Assembly (NCBI GenBank): GCA_937910665.1
Contig: CALEPR010000193.1
Location: 1 to 13,625 of the forward strand
Direction: 5' to 3'
DNA from: an uncultured Selenomonadales bacterium
GTDB lineage: Bacteria; Bacillota; Negativicutes; Selenomonadales; Selenomonadaceae
Length of the DNA stretch: 13,625 nt
A program made the translations under genes and the position numbers. Below the pieces are notes generated by a model. It worked only from the letters and a program-made list of their open reading frames with translations, was not told the origin of the DNA and ran no database searches. Positions 6,878 to 13,625 of the stretch are shown one piece after another. The number at the start of each line of letters is the position of its first letter. Position 1 is the first letter of the stretch.

Positions 6878-8143
6878 TCAGCTAAAAATTCTTTCGCGAT
6901 TCAATTTTAATTTCTGTTTTGCAAGCTGAGAATTTTTTAAGTTCATCGCCGCGACAACTTTCTGATCCAATTTCATCACGTCGCTGAAAACTGTGAACAT
7001 TTGTTTTACTTTAAAATAGGAAAGTTCGCCGACTTTCCCGCCAATCAATGAACCTGTAAGTTCTCCGAGCAAACTGCCGACAATTCCACCGATTACAGGA
7101 CCGGCAAGAGGAATTATCGAAAAAGCTGCAATTCCTGCCATTCGTCCCGCCGTCGCAAAACCGACAGAAAAAATTGCAGCCGTCGCCACTCGACCAATTT
7201 TATCTGCCGCCTCCAGAGAGTTTATATTTCCTTTCTCGCGCTGGACAAGAATTTTAAAACTTTCAATCACGATCACACTCAATGCGGCAATTACTATCAG
7301 CGGAGTTGCGCGATTCAAAACAGGCAACAAACCTTTTTCGGCGGCAACTTTCAAAGCCCCGGCAGTCGCGGTTTTAATTCCCTGCGTCGTCCCCGACTGC
7401 ATTAAAAGTTTTGCAACTTCTGCGCCGCCTTTGCGTTTCAAGCCGCCTTGCATCATGACCGCCATCATGGTTGTTAAAGCCATTCCGCCGATTCCATTTA
7501 ACGCCGCATTTTTTCCGAGACTCATCGCCAAGTCATCAATGTCATGAGTTCGCAAATTTAAATGTCCCAAGTCAGTTTTCAAAGTTCGCTGGAATTGATT
7601 TGCAAGTGCCTTGTGTAAATTTGCGTCCACGACATCTTTGGACAAAAAATTTTTTTCAGCCTTGCCAACTTTTTTTGTCTGCCGAAAATTTTTTCTGCCA
7701 CCTATTTCAGCTAAATCGTCCTCATCAAGTTTAAATTTCCCTGCGCCGTAAAATTTTATTTTCTTCAAGTCGTCCAAAGTTTCCGCAAGCCAAAAATTTA
7801 TATCTTCCAAAACTTTATTCCACGCAAAAATTTCTTGTGCAAATTTTTCGTCCGCATCTGCAGATTGCGACAAAATTTTTTTGTACATCCAAATTTCTGC
7901 CGAACATTCATACTCAGCCGCCTTTAAAATATTGTCCGTCGCAGAATTTATTTTGCAGGAATTTTGAAAAAGTTCCTCGACAAAAATTTTTACCTTGTCG
8001 CGGGGAATTTCCGGCAAATGTTTTGAAATTTTTTCCTCCAGCCAAAATTGATCTGTGACTGCCTTCGGTTTGTCGGCGTAAGAAATTAAAAAATCTGACA
8101 TAATTTCTTTTGCGGCGACTTCATTTTGTTTCAGTTGCGACAT
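6878..8143 (-). CDS. Protein with a glycine-rich, membrane-inserting C-terminal half, partner of the AAA+ ATPase
   Basis: I do not recognise a named family. The 421-residue protein has a soluble helical N-terminal half (about 1-210). Then come a hydrophobic, Met-rich stretch (about 213-232), a likely membrane helix at 279-299, and a long Gly/Ala-rich hydrophobic region at about 319-374. This last region contains GxxxG-type spacing (PLAGPVIGGIVGSLLG, then ELTGSLIGG) as in glycine-zipper segments. The tail (375-421) is basic and soluble. There is no N-terminal signal. AGGAGG lies nine bases upstream of the ATG, and the first 23 bases overlap the end of the ATPase gene, so it is made with the ATPase. 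Glycine-zipper segments can pack into membrane assemblies or pores; a membrane effector or anchor handled by the ATPase is my inference. It could equally be a structural membrane protein. Confidence 0.8.
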   Translation of the reverse strand: MSQLKQNEVAAKEIMSDFLISYADKPKAVTDQFWLEEKISKHLPEIPRDKVKIFVEELFQNSCKINSATDNILKAAEYECSAEIWMYKKILSQSADADEKFAQEIFAWNKVLEDINFWLAETLDDLKKIKFYGAGKFKLDEDDLAEIGGRKNFRQTKKVGKAEKNFLSKDVVDANLHKALANQFQRTLKTDLGHLNLRTHDIDDLAMSLGKNAALNGIGGMALTTMMAVMMQGGLKRKGGAEVAKLLMQSGTTQGIKTATAGALKVAAEKGLLPVLNRATPLIVIAALSVIVIESFKILVQREKGNINSLEAADKIGRVATAAIFSVGFATAGRMAGIAAFSIIPLAGPVIGGIVGSLLGELTGSLIGGKVGELSYFKVKQMFTVFSDVMKLDQKVVAAMNLKNSQLAKQKLKLNRERIFS

Positions 8144-10778
8144 CGGGACTTACCTCCTGCGGAGTTTTTTTCTTGAACAAAGATTTTACTTTTGTTTTGA
8201 AATTTTTTTTATCTGCCTCGCTCGGTTTTTTATTGCGAACAGCCTTCCAAACTTTTGAGGCATTGTGTTTCATAATTCCGAAGTGGTAGCCGAGTGCGTC
8301 ATAAAGGTCTTCATTTTCGTCCGCCTTCGACGCATTTTTAAATTTTTTCTTTTTCAGTTCGTCCATAACATTACTTTGCGCCTGAGAAATGGAATAGGAC
8401 TGCGCGATTGCCGTTCTGACATGATCGTCCGACAAACCTTTGAAACTTTTTTTTGCAAGACTGATAATTTTTGTTTCAGTTGAAGTTTCTGACGGCATGA
8501 AAATTTTTTGCTCAACTTTTTCGATAAAGGCAAGTTCGATAGCTTCCTTGACAACGCCTTCAATGTCCGCGCCGCTGTAATTTCTTGTACTTGCCACAAA
8601 TTCATCAAGATTTTTTTCAAGTCCTTCTGTGTCTCTTGTCGGAACTTTGTTGAAGTAAATTTCAAAAATTTTTCTGCGCTCTGCGGAGTTCGGCAAGCCG
8701 ATATAAAAAATTTCATCAAAACGACCCTTCCGCAAAAGTTCCGGTGGCAAACTTGAAACATCATTCGCCGTAGCCACGACAAAAACTGCTTGCGTCTTTT
8801 CCTGCATCCATGTCAAAAAAGTTCCAAACAGTCTGGTAGTAACTTCGCCGCTGCCGCCGCCTCCTCCAATTCCTGAAAAAGCTTTTTCAAGTTCATCAAT
8901 CCAAAGTACACACGGCGCAATTTCTTCGCTAAGTTTCAGAGCACGACGCATATTTGTTTCGGACTCGCCGACATATTTTCCCATAATCCTGCCCATGTCC
9001 ATTTTCAAAAGCGGCATATCAAAAGTTTTCGCCGTCGCCTTCGCGCTTAAAGATTTTCCGCAGCCCGGCATCCCGACAATTAAAATTCCTTTCGGAATCT
9101 GAACGCCAAAACTTTGTGCGTCCTTGATTGAATTAAAAATTTTTGCCTTCCTTTTCAACCAATCTTTTAAATTCTCCAAGCCGCCAATGTCGTCAAGTTT
9201 TTCCTTCGCGTCGATCATTTCCAAAATGTTCAGTTTCTGAATCATCTGCTTTTTTTGGTCGAGAATTAAATTTATGTCGGAGCGTTTCAATTCATAATTT
9301 CCGGAAAGTGCCAGCGACAAAATATTTATAATTTCAAATTCCGAAAGACCTTTCAGCGCAGTCACCAAGTCATCACAAAAATCTTCGTCAGGAATATTTG
9401 CGTCATGATTTTTGCAAAAGTCAATGACAAGTTTTTTTATCTCTGCCTCAGTCAGGTTACCGAGATTTATTATTGTCAAATAATTTTCCAATTCTTTCGG
9501 AATGGAAAGCACAGGCGACACGATAATTATGTTGCAGTCTTCAAGTTGTCCGTTGTAAATCATGTGCGCCAAATATTTTAAGTGCGAAACAACTTTGTCG
9601 TCGTGAAGATAATTGTGCGCATCCTTTCGCAAAAATCCATGTGCATCCTTCAAAACCAAAACAGATCTTTCAAGATTGTAAGGAAGTTCAGGTTCAGTTT
9701 CATCAGCTTTTTTCTGTGACTGTCTTGCCATTTGAACGCGAATTAAATGCTCCAAAGTGTCATTCAAACTCCAGCCGTCCTTGAAAATTTTATTTGAACC
9801 ATTGAAGTTTGCAGAAAAAGTTTCTGCGTTCCATTCAAAAATTTTTCTGTCCGACGTCGCATCTTTAATAATTTCATCCGCCTTATCTTCCTCGAAAGTG
9901 TTCAAATAAATCAGCGGAAAACCTGCGTCCATGTATCGGATCAATTTATCTTGAACTGCCTCGACGCTGTTTGTTTCGCCTTTCTGAAAATAATTTACGC
10001 CCTGCGCGACTGACTTCGGAATTTCTTTGGTGATAAAATTTGTCGCGGAGTCGCTCTTATCATTTTCAATTTTCATCATCAAAGAAACGTTGCTGAATCT
10101 GTCCCTGTGCGCGGCGAAAAATTTTTCAATCTTGTCGATTTTTTCTTCGCGGTCTTCGCTGTCAGAAAAAATATTTCCGACAATTTTAATTTTTGTTTTT
10201 TGTCTGGAATTTTTTGTTTCAACTCCGACGAAACGCAATTTTGTAACTTCGATGTAACTTGCATTCAAAGTGTAAGGATCCGCGCCGTCGCTCAAAATAT
10301 AAATTGAACTTTGCTTGTTGAAATTTTTTTTGACAAGTTTTTCAAGTTCAGCTTGATCCTCCGCGACCAGGTGAATATTTTTTAAAGCATTTTTGTCAAC
10401 AATGTCTTGAACAAGTTCATCTTCTTTTTTTGAAAGGCGAATAATGTCCTCAATGTCGTCTTGCTTAAGTTTTTTTCTTTCGGCAGACGGAATGTCAAAA
10501 ATTTCTTGAATGACTTCCACAGTTTCCTCAGTCAAATTTTCTGTCGATTTACTTTTAACTTTGTACTGATTGCGAAGATTGGAAATTTTTTCAGCTTTAT
10601 CAAAGTAGTAATGATCTGACAGCCACCTTTCAAGTTTGCCGTCGAAAAAAGAATCCATTATTTCGCGTATGTCAAAAAATTTTTTAAATTCGCTCATCGT
10701 CCGAACTTCTTCGTCATCTTTCAAAATCAGCGCGAACTTAATTTTTTTGTTCATCTTGTTAGGTTCAGTTTGTGGCAA
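8121..10778 (-). CDS. Ycf46-like AAA+ ATPase with a long N-terminal extension
   Basis: An 885-residue AAA+ protein. Residues 270-510 resemble the region before the ATPase in Ycf46-type proteins: FPLIYLNTFEED (287-298), a KIFEW segment, VLVLKDAH (373-380), and NIIIVSPVLSIPKELE (416-431). The AAA+ core follows: Walker A GMPGCGKS at 569-576, Walker B VLWIDE at 624-629, sensor 1 Asn672, arginine fingers in LLRKGRFDE (Arg683, Arg686), and the sensor-2 region YSGADIEG from 734. All catalytic parts are present. There is no protease or nuclease domain. The first 190 residues look like a separate module (an FFDIREIMDSFFDGKLERWL pattern, then a DQAELEKLV segment), and the last 75 residues are very basic. 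TTG at 10778 follows GAGGTG by eight bases; the ATG at 10754 has no ribosome site. The 3' end overlaps the 421-residue gene. Confidence 0.9.
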   Translation of the reverse strand: MPQTEPNKMNKKIKFALILKDDEEVRTMSEFKKFFDIREIMDSFFDGKLERWLSDHYYFDKAEKISNLRNQYKVKSKSTENLTEETVEVIQEIFDIPSAERKKLKQDDIEDIIRLSKKEDELVQDIVDKNALKNIHLVAEDQAELEKLVKKNFNKQSSIYILSDGADPYTLNASYIEVTKLRFVGVETKNSRQKTKIKIVGNIFSDSEDREEKIDKIEKFFAAHRDRFSNVSLMMKIENDKSDSATNFITKEIPKSVAQGVNYFQKGETNSVEAVQDKLIRYMDAGFPLIYLNTFEEDKADEIIKDATSDRKIFEWNAETFSANFNGSNKIFKDGWSLNDTLEHLIRVQMARQSQKKADETEPELPYNLERSVLVLKDAHGFLRKDAHNYLHDDKVVSHLKYLAHMIYNGQLEDCNIIIVSPVLSIPKELENYLTIINLGNLTEAEIKKLVIDFCKNHDANIPDEDFCDDLVTALKGLSEFEIINILSLALSGNYELKRSDINLILDQKKQMIQKLNILEMIDAKEKLDDIGGLENLKDWLKRKAKIFNSIKDAQSFGVQIPKGILIVGMPGCGKSLSAKATAKTFDMPLLKMDMGRIMGKYVGESETNMRRALKLSEEIAPCVLWIDELEKAFSGIGGGGGSGEVTTRLFGTFLTWMQEKTQAVFVVATANDVSSLPPELLRKGRFDEIFYIGLPNSAERRKIFEIYFNKVPTRDTEGLEKNLDEFVASTRNYSGADIEGVVKEAIELAFIEKVEQKIFMPSETSTETKIISLAKKSFKGLSDDHVRTAIAQSYSISQAQSNVMDELKKKKFKNASKADENEDLYDALGYHFGIMKHNASKVWKAVRNKKPSEADKKNFKTKVKSLFKKKTPQEVSPDVATETK

Positions 10779-10800
10779 AATTTTTCACCTCGTCTAGTAT

Positions 10801-10809
10801 TTTATATCA
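10801..10809 (-). promoter_or_regulatory. Candidate extended -10 promoter for the AAA+ ATPase gene
   Basis: On the minus strand the sequence reads TGATATAAA, a TGn element joined to a TATAAA -10 box, 23 bases before the TTG start. No clear -35 box is seen. It would allow the ATPase and its partner to be expressed separately from the 127-residue gene. Confidence 0.4.
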
Positions 10810-10860
10810 CATCGGAAGGTGTTTTTTCACTTTTATCTACAGTCTGAATCCTCCACAGCG

Positions 10861-10879
10861 GAGAAAAAATTTTTTTCTC
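10861..10879. other. Perfect A/T palindrome between the 127-residue gene and the ATPase gene
   Basis: GAGAAAAAA and TTTTTTCTC form nine-base arms around a single central T, starting eight bases beyond the stop of the 127-residue gene. As RNA it could give only a short-stemmed weak terminator. As DNA it is an A-tract/T-tract element that would bend. A neighbouring CTCC/GGAG pair (10851-10863) partly overlaps it. Confidence 0.35.
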
Positions 10880-10887
10880 GGGAAAAA

Positions 10888-11271
10888 TTATTTGCCGGCG
10901 GAAACTCCGTCCTCAATGAACTTGAAAAGTTTTTCGCTCTCGCGCTCAATGCTGTCCATCTTGGCAAATTCACTCCGACATTCCATTAAACCTTTAATCG
11001 CATTGTCAATTTGTTTCAAGGTCAAGAGGTCTTCACTTTCTACAAATTTTTTCAATGACAACTTACAGCTCGTGGAAAGTTTTTCGCGGAATTCTTCGCG
11101 ACGTTTCTTGCGCTCCTCAAATTCATTTGCCAAGTTCGTCAACTGTTCCATAGTGTGGACGGCGGCAAGATAATCATACTTCATTTGCGCCGTTAAAGGT
11201 TTGAGATTTTCTCCATCCTTGAAAGAAATCCCAATCCGCAGCGCGGTTTTAAATCTGTCAATAGTCGCCAT
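10888..11271 (-). CDS. Helical protein of unknown function (127 residues) upstream of the AAA+ ATPase
   Basis: No family is recognised. The protein is highly charged and almost entirely helical by composition, with likely coiled-coil stretches around residues 35-65 (MEQLTNLANEFEERKKRREE) and 80-120. It has no signal or membrane segment; two cysteines (about 68 and 97) are not in a metal motif. The ATG at 11271 follows GAGAGG by four bases. Starting 20 residues earlier at 11331 would run through the A/T-rich leader without a ribosome site and into the tRNA promoter. It ends 109 bases before the ATPase and points the same way, so it may be the first gene of that unit and act as an adaptor, but this rests on position alone. 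Confidence 0.7.
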   Translation of the reverse strand: MATIDRFKTALRIGISFKDGENLKPLTAQMKYDYLAAVHTMEQLTNLANEFEERKKRREEFREKLSTSCKLSLKKFVESEDLLTLKQIDNAIKGLMECRSEFAKMDSIERESEKLFKFIEDGVSAGK

Positions 11272-11314
11272 TAAACCTCTCTCCCTATCTGAAAAAAATA
11301 TTTTAAAAAAATGC

Positions 11315-11344
11315 TTGCACAATTCTATCAACTTGTGCTATTAT
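11315..11344 (+). promoter_or_regulatory. Promoter of the tRNA-Glu gene
   Basis: TTGCAC (11315-11320) and TATTAT (11339-11344) are 18 bases apart, with the mature tRNA starting 11 bases after the -10 box. A six-base inverted repeat, GCACAA and TTGTGC (11317-11322 and 11333-11338), lies inside the promoter and would place a bound protein across it. The leader of the divergent 127-residue gene begins just to the left. Confidence 0.6.
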
Positions 11345-11354
11345 ATGTCTCGAC

Positions 11355-11429
11355 GGCGCTATCGTCAAGTGGTTAAGACACCGCCCTTTCACGGCGGGTT
11401 CGTGGGTTCAAATCCCGCTAGCGTCACCA
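11355..11429 (+). tRNA. tRNA-Glu (anticodon UUC), CCA encoded
   Basis: The cloverleaf can be drawn by eye. The acceptor stem is GGCGCTA with TAGCGTC (seven pairs, one G-U), the anticodon stem CCGCC with GGCGG, and the anticodon loop CTTTCAC giving TTC. The T arm is GTGGG-TTCAAAT-CCCGC, the discriminator is A, and CCA is encoded. The 75-base length is normal. It reads GAA and GAG codons and also serves tetrapyrrole synthesis where glutamyl-tRNA is the precursor. It is a single tRNA, with its own promoter and terminator. Confidence 0.95.
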
Positions 11430-11443
11430 AAAAAGAAATTAAC

Positions 11444-11470
11444 AAGTTCTCCGAAGTGGAGAACTTTTTT
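11444..11470 (+). terminator. Intrinsic terminator after tRNA-Glu
   Basis: AAGTTCTCC (11444-11452) and GGAGAACTT (11458-11466) form a perfect nine-base stem with the loop GAAGT, and T continues to 11470. It lies 14 bases after the tRNA. Confidence 0.85.
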
Positions 11471-11513
11471 GATTTAAAAATCTTTGCGCCGCGAAGATAA
11501 ATTTGCTTGAGTG

Positions 11514-11568
11514 AAAAAAAACTCCGACCGAAAAAATATTTATAGAAAAATATTCTCTCGGTGCGGAG
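11514..11568 (-). terminator. Long hairpin terminator for the AMMECR1-family gene, probably two-way
   Basis: CTCCGACCGA (11522-11531) pairs with TCGGTGCGGAG (11558-11568) with one bulged base, and an inner AT stem (AATATTT with AAATATT) extends it. On the minus strand the stem is followed by eight T (11514-11521). On the plus strand a run of nine T follows at 11571-11579, so it can act in both directions. It begins ten bases past the stop codon of the minus-strand gene. Confidence 0.75.
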
Positions 11569-11577
11569 AATTTTTTT

Positions 11578-12966
11578 TTAATGATGGCGAATGACTTCAA
11601 ATCTCCACAAGTCAACTTTTTCGCGTGAGCCGATATTTGCTTTTTGTTTTGCGATTGAAATTTGTTGCTCAACTGTGTCGATACCTTCCAAGTCGGGAAG
11701 GAGAACCCCGCGTCTGCCGCCGTTTTCGACAATCACGCCGAATTTTTTCACGTCCAAATCTTTTGTGTCGAAAATTCTTTCAGGATCGCTCAAAACGTCC
11801 ACGCTGTAAACAATTTCATCAAGCTCGGAAATTTCTACGGGGGAAAATCTCGGATCTCTCGAGCAAGCCGAAATTGCATTTTGCAAAATTTCTTCTGCCA
11901 CACTTCCGGTCGTCGGCAAAATTGTTCCGATACAACCTCTCAGATGATCAAACTGATGGATTGAAACAAATACCCCCGCCTGTTTACCAAGCATGTCTTC
12001 CGAAACATCATCCGGGATCTGAATATGCCTTCCTGAAATCACGTAACCGTATATTGCCCGCTGGGCAAGACGCACATACGGATCGTCACTCAGCGGCAGA
12101 CCTGCAACGGAAAGCTCCTCTTCCCTGATCTTAATATCCCTGAATTTTCTTTCGTCAGAGTTTCCGTCCGGATAAAAACTGCAGATTCCGTACCCGACGC
12201 CGGTGACGTCCTCATGGGAATACACCCTGCTTTTAACAGTCTTACCGTCAAGGAAACCTGACATCATGCAGAAAGGACGATGTCCGCATTCAGCCGATCT
12301 CTGACACAGAAGCTGAGGAAAATCCAGCATTTCTCCCAAAGCTCCGCGCTTACACAAATCCATAAGCCTGTCATCATAAACGGGACCGTCATCATCAAAA
12401 CCGTACGGTCCATCCTCCTTAAGTTTATGGGACAAATCTCCGCTTGCCACAAACACCGTACGGCGACCGAGTTTTTCGGCCGTACGTGCCATTATTACCC
12501 CGAGATGATAGTGTTCAAGCAGGGAAAAACCTGAAATCCCCACGTTCACCACATTAAATTTATCGAGATATCTGCCGATAAACCACAGCGGTATCATGGT
12601 TCCGTGATCCAATGGCTGACGGACATCATTTTCGGCTGTTCCGGCCATGACATTTTCCTTCAGACACGCATCTTCAACAGCCTTTACGAATTCCGTATCG
12701 CATTTGACTCTTATTCTGATATCAGCCGCTCCGAATTCTTCAAATGAACCTTCAGCATTGTCCTCCCCGTTGATCAGAAAATAATCAGAAAATGTCTCTT
12801 TATGCGGACTGCATATAATTATCGTATCGGGTTTAAGTGCGGCTATTTCCCTGGCGACTGCTTCATATGAGTCTACGGTTTTTTGAATCTTTTTTTCTTC
12901 ACCCTTACCGATCTCCGGAATAATCAGCGGGGGGTGAGGGACCATAAATGCAGCAAGAACGGACAT
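11578..12966 (-). CDS. AmmeMemoRadiSam system protein A: LigB-like dioxygenase domain fused to AMMECR1
   Basis: The 462-residue protein has two domains. Residues 1-265 resemble class III extradiol dioxygenases of the LigB type (COG3885): VPHPPLIIPE at 9-18, SPH at 53-55, LDHGTMIPL at 119-127, SGDLSHKL at 175-182 and ECGHRPF at 226-232 carry the likely metal-ligand histidines. Residues 290-462 are an AMMECR1 domain with GVFVSIHQFDHLRGCIGT at 331-348 and DPRFSPV at 371-377. The system's biochemical role is not established; a partner radical SAM protein usually lies nearby but is not in this window. I start at 12966, where GGAGAG lies four bases upstream; an ATG at 12990 has no ribosome site. 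Oddly, bases 11578 to about 11940 have the A/T-tract style and codon use of the rest of the window, whereas the remainder uses CTT/CTG, GGT and AAG-type codons. Confidence 0.9.
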   Translation of the reverse strand: MSVLAAFMVPHPPLIIPEIGKGEEKKIQKTVDSYEAVAREIAALKPDTIIICSPHKETFSDYFLINGEDNAEGSFEEFGAADIRIRVKCDTEFVKAVEDACLKENVMAGTAENDVRQPLDHGTMIPLWFIGRYLDKFNVVNVGISGFSLLEHYHLGVIMARTAEKLGRRTVFVASGDLSHKLKEDGPYGFDDDGPVYDDRLMDLCKRGALGEMLDFPQLLCQRSAECGHRPFCMMSGFLDGKTVKSRVYSHEDVTGVGYGICSFYPDGNSDERKFRDIKIREEELSVAGLPLSDDPYVRLAQRAIYGYVISGRHIQIPDDVSEDMLGKQAGVFVSIHQFDHLRGCIGTILPTTGSVAEEILQNAISACSRDPRFSPVEISELDEIVYSVDVLSDPERIFDTKDLDVKKFGVIVENGGRRGVLLPDLEGIDTVEQQISIAKQKANIGSREKVDLWRFEVIRHH

Positions 12967-13200
12967 AATACTCTCCAGCGAATCGGACATTTAAATGAAA
13001 TATTCCAATGAATCATTCGACGCTTTCATGCTCATGACTTTTATTCTTAAAGTCTGACATGTTTTCATGGTAGCATATCGTACGTTTAAAAATTGTAATC
13101 ATTACCACATTTTACGCCGGGCCGGATATTTGGTTCACAGTGCCCGTACGGTATATATGACATACACGGAATAAACGGTGATGAATCTCCGTCAGAACCA

Positions 13201-13227
13201 AAAGAGAGACTGCATCAGTCTCTCTTT
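13201..13227 (-). terminator. Perfect 12-base hairpin, probable terminator for the right-end gene
   Basis: AAAGAGAGACTG and CAGTCTCTCTTT form a perfect 12-base stem around a three-base loop. On the minus strand the stem ends in TTTT. It lies 155 bases past the stop codon of the minus-strand fragment at the right end. The near symmetry means it could also stop plus-strand transcripts. Confidence 0.65.
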
Positions 13228-13255
13228 CCCCATTCTCTGAATATTAGAGCAAATA

Positions 13256-13297
13256 ATAACGGTTCCGTCATACAGGATGTTTCAACAGAACCGTTAT
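13256..13297. repeat. Inverted repeat with ten-base arms
   Basis: ATAACGGTTC (13256-13265) and GAACCGTTAT (13288-13297) are exact reverse complements with 22 bases between them. It lies 85 bases downstream of the right-end gene. It may be a second 3' hairpin or a binding site. The core ACGGTTC/GAACCGT recurs several times to the right edge, partly inside the coding sequence. Confidence 0.4.
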
Positions 13298-13381
13298 CGG
13301 ACTGGTTCCCTATGTATTCTGCTTTTCGTCTTTTTTGGGGAACCCGCGTACACACATTTTCAGGGAAATCGTCGTAAACCG

Positions 13382-13624
13382 TTACTGAACCTCGGTAAAT
13401 GCATAACTCATGTCAGCATCATTTACACTGAGAACATAAGTTCCGGAGAGACCTGTGTATTCATCCCCCGAAGTGGAGGTATTTACGGCAAGCTGACCGC
13501 CGGTTCCGGAGGAACCGTAAATGGTGCTTCCGCTCCATGAACAGCCGTCCACCACCTTAAAGCGCTGATTTTCAGAACCGTCAAGCGTTACCGTTATATT
13601 CCATAGTCCCGTAGAGGAATCAAA
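13382..13624 (-). CDS. C-terminal end of a beta-rich, probably exported protein (partial, cut by the window edge)
   Basis: Reading the minus strand from the right edge gives 80 residues in an open frame ending in TAA at 13382-13384. The frame has no start codon in the window, so it is a fragment. The sequence is rich in Ser, Thr, Gly and aromatic residues with alternating strands: GLWNITVTLDGSENQRFKVV, then W and YG in a loop, LAVNTSTSGDEY, and finally GTYVLSVNDADMSYAFTEVQ. The pattern recalls the repeated beta-sandwich domains of SusE/SusF-type starch-binding proteins and similar carbohydrate-binding or adhesin modules, ending in a GxYxLxV strand pair. That likeness is from memory of the pattern and weak. 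Codon use matches the neighbouring stretch to the left and not the A/T-tract style of the first 11.9 kb. Confidence 0.6.
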   Translation of the reverse strand, partial: FDSSTGLWNITVTLDGSENQRFKVVDGCSWSGSTIYGSSGTGGQLAVNTSTSGDEYTGLSGTYVLSVNDADMSYAFTEVQ

Positions 13625-13625
13625 G

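Larger units (their letters stand above)
12991..13381. other. Gene-free stretch between two minus-strand genes
   Basis: No credible gene is visible on either strand. The only possible reading frame (plus strand from 13277) lies mostly antisense to the gene fragment at the right end. The stretch holds the hairpin at 13201-13227 and an inverted repeat at 13256-13297. It should also contain the promoter of the AMMECR1-family gene, but I see no convincing -35/-10 pair. It lacks the A-tract/T-tract texture of gaps further left. Confidence 0.6.

Noticed and set aside
10772..11173. Plus-strand 133-residue frame antisense to the 127-residue gene
   Set aside because: No ribosome site; Ser/Phe/Leu-rich product typical of an antisense shadow.
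11625..12128. Plus-strand frame antisense to the AMMECR1 domain
   Set aside because: The minus strand encodes a clear conserved family here; the plus-strand product is basic and featureless.
13277..13540. Plus-strand 87-residue frame at the right end
   Set aside because: It overlaps the minus-strand beta-rich fragment and has no ribosome site or recognisable motif.
1..13625. CRISPR array, insertion sequence, integrase or riboswitch
   Set aside because: No regularly spaced direct repeats, transposase or integrase motifs, or recognisable riboswitch cores were found by reading.

Overview
The window looks like chromosomal DNA from an AT-rich, low-GC member of the Bacillota. The pointers are an RNase M5 gene (a family typical of this phylum), a SpoVD/FtsI-like penicillin-binding protein with a C-terminal PASTA domain, strong AGGAGG ribosome binding sites, and frequent TTG starts. 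Negativicutes is a plausible guess from the style of the proteins, but I cannot prove it. Most of the sequence has a strongly biased texture, with A-tracts joined to T-tracts inside and outside genes. From about 11,940-11,975 to the right end the texture and codon choice change abruptly, in the middle of a gene.

Left part, plus strand (1-6726). The window opens with the C-terminal part of a cinnamoyl/feruloyl-esterase-like alpha/beta hydrolase that lacks its nucleophile serine. A hairpin plus T-run follows, then an overlapping rRNA-maturation pair, rnmV (RNase M5) and rsmA (16S dimethyltransferase), closed by an intrinsic terminator. A second unit begins with a 92-residue unknown protein and a 175-residue single-pass membrane protein, separated by one base. 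After 115 bases comes a 683-residue class B penicillin-binding protein. A third unit is a cupin gene overlapping a Tat-signal-bearing metallo-beta-lactamase-fold hydrolase by four bases.

Middle part, minus strand (6878-11271, read right to left). A 127-residue helical protein is followed by an 885-residue Ycf46-like AAA+ ATPase with a long N-terminal extension. Overlapping that is a 421-residue protein with a glycine-rich, membrane-inserting C-terminal half. This trio is my best candidate for an undescribed system: an AAA+ motor made together with a membrane-active partner.

Right part. A tRNA-Glu(UUC) with its own promoter and terminator runs on the plus strand, divergent from the trio. On the minus strand follows an AMMECR1-family gene with an N-terminal LigB-like dioxygenase domain (AmmeMemoRadiSam system protein A type). 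Its C-terminal quarter matches the local base texture and its N-terminal three quarters do not. After a 397-base gap with a strong perfect hairpin, the window ends in the last 80 residues of a beta-rich, probably exported protein on the minus strand.

No CRISPR array, rRNA gene, insertion sequence or integrase was seen.
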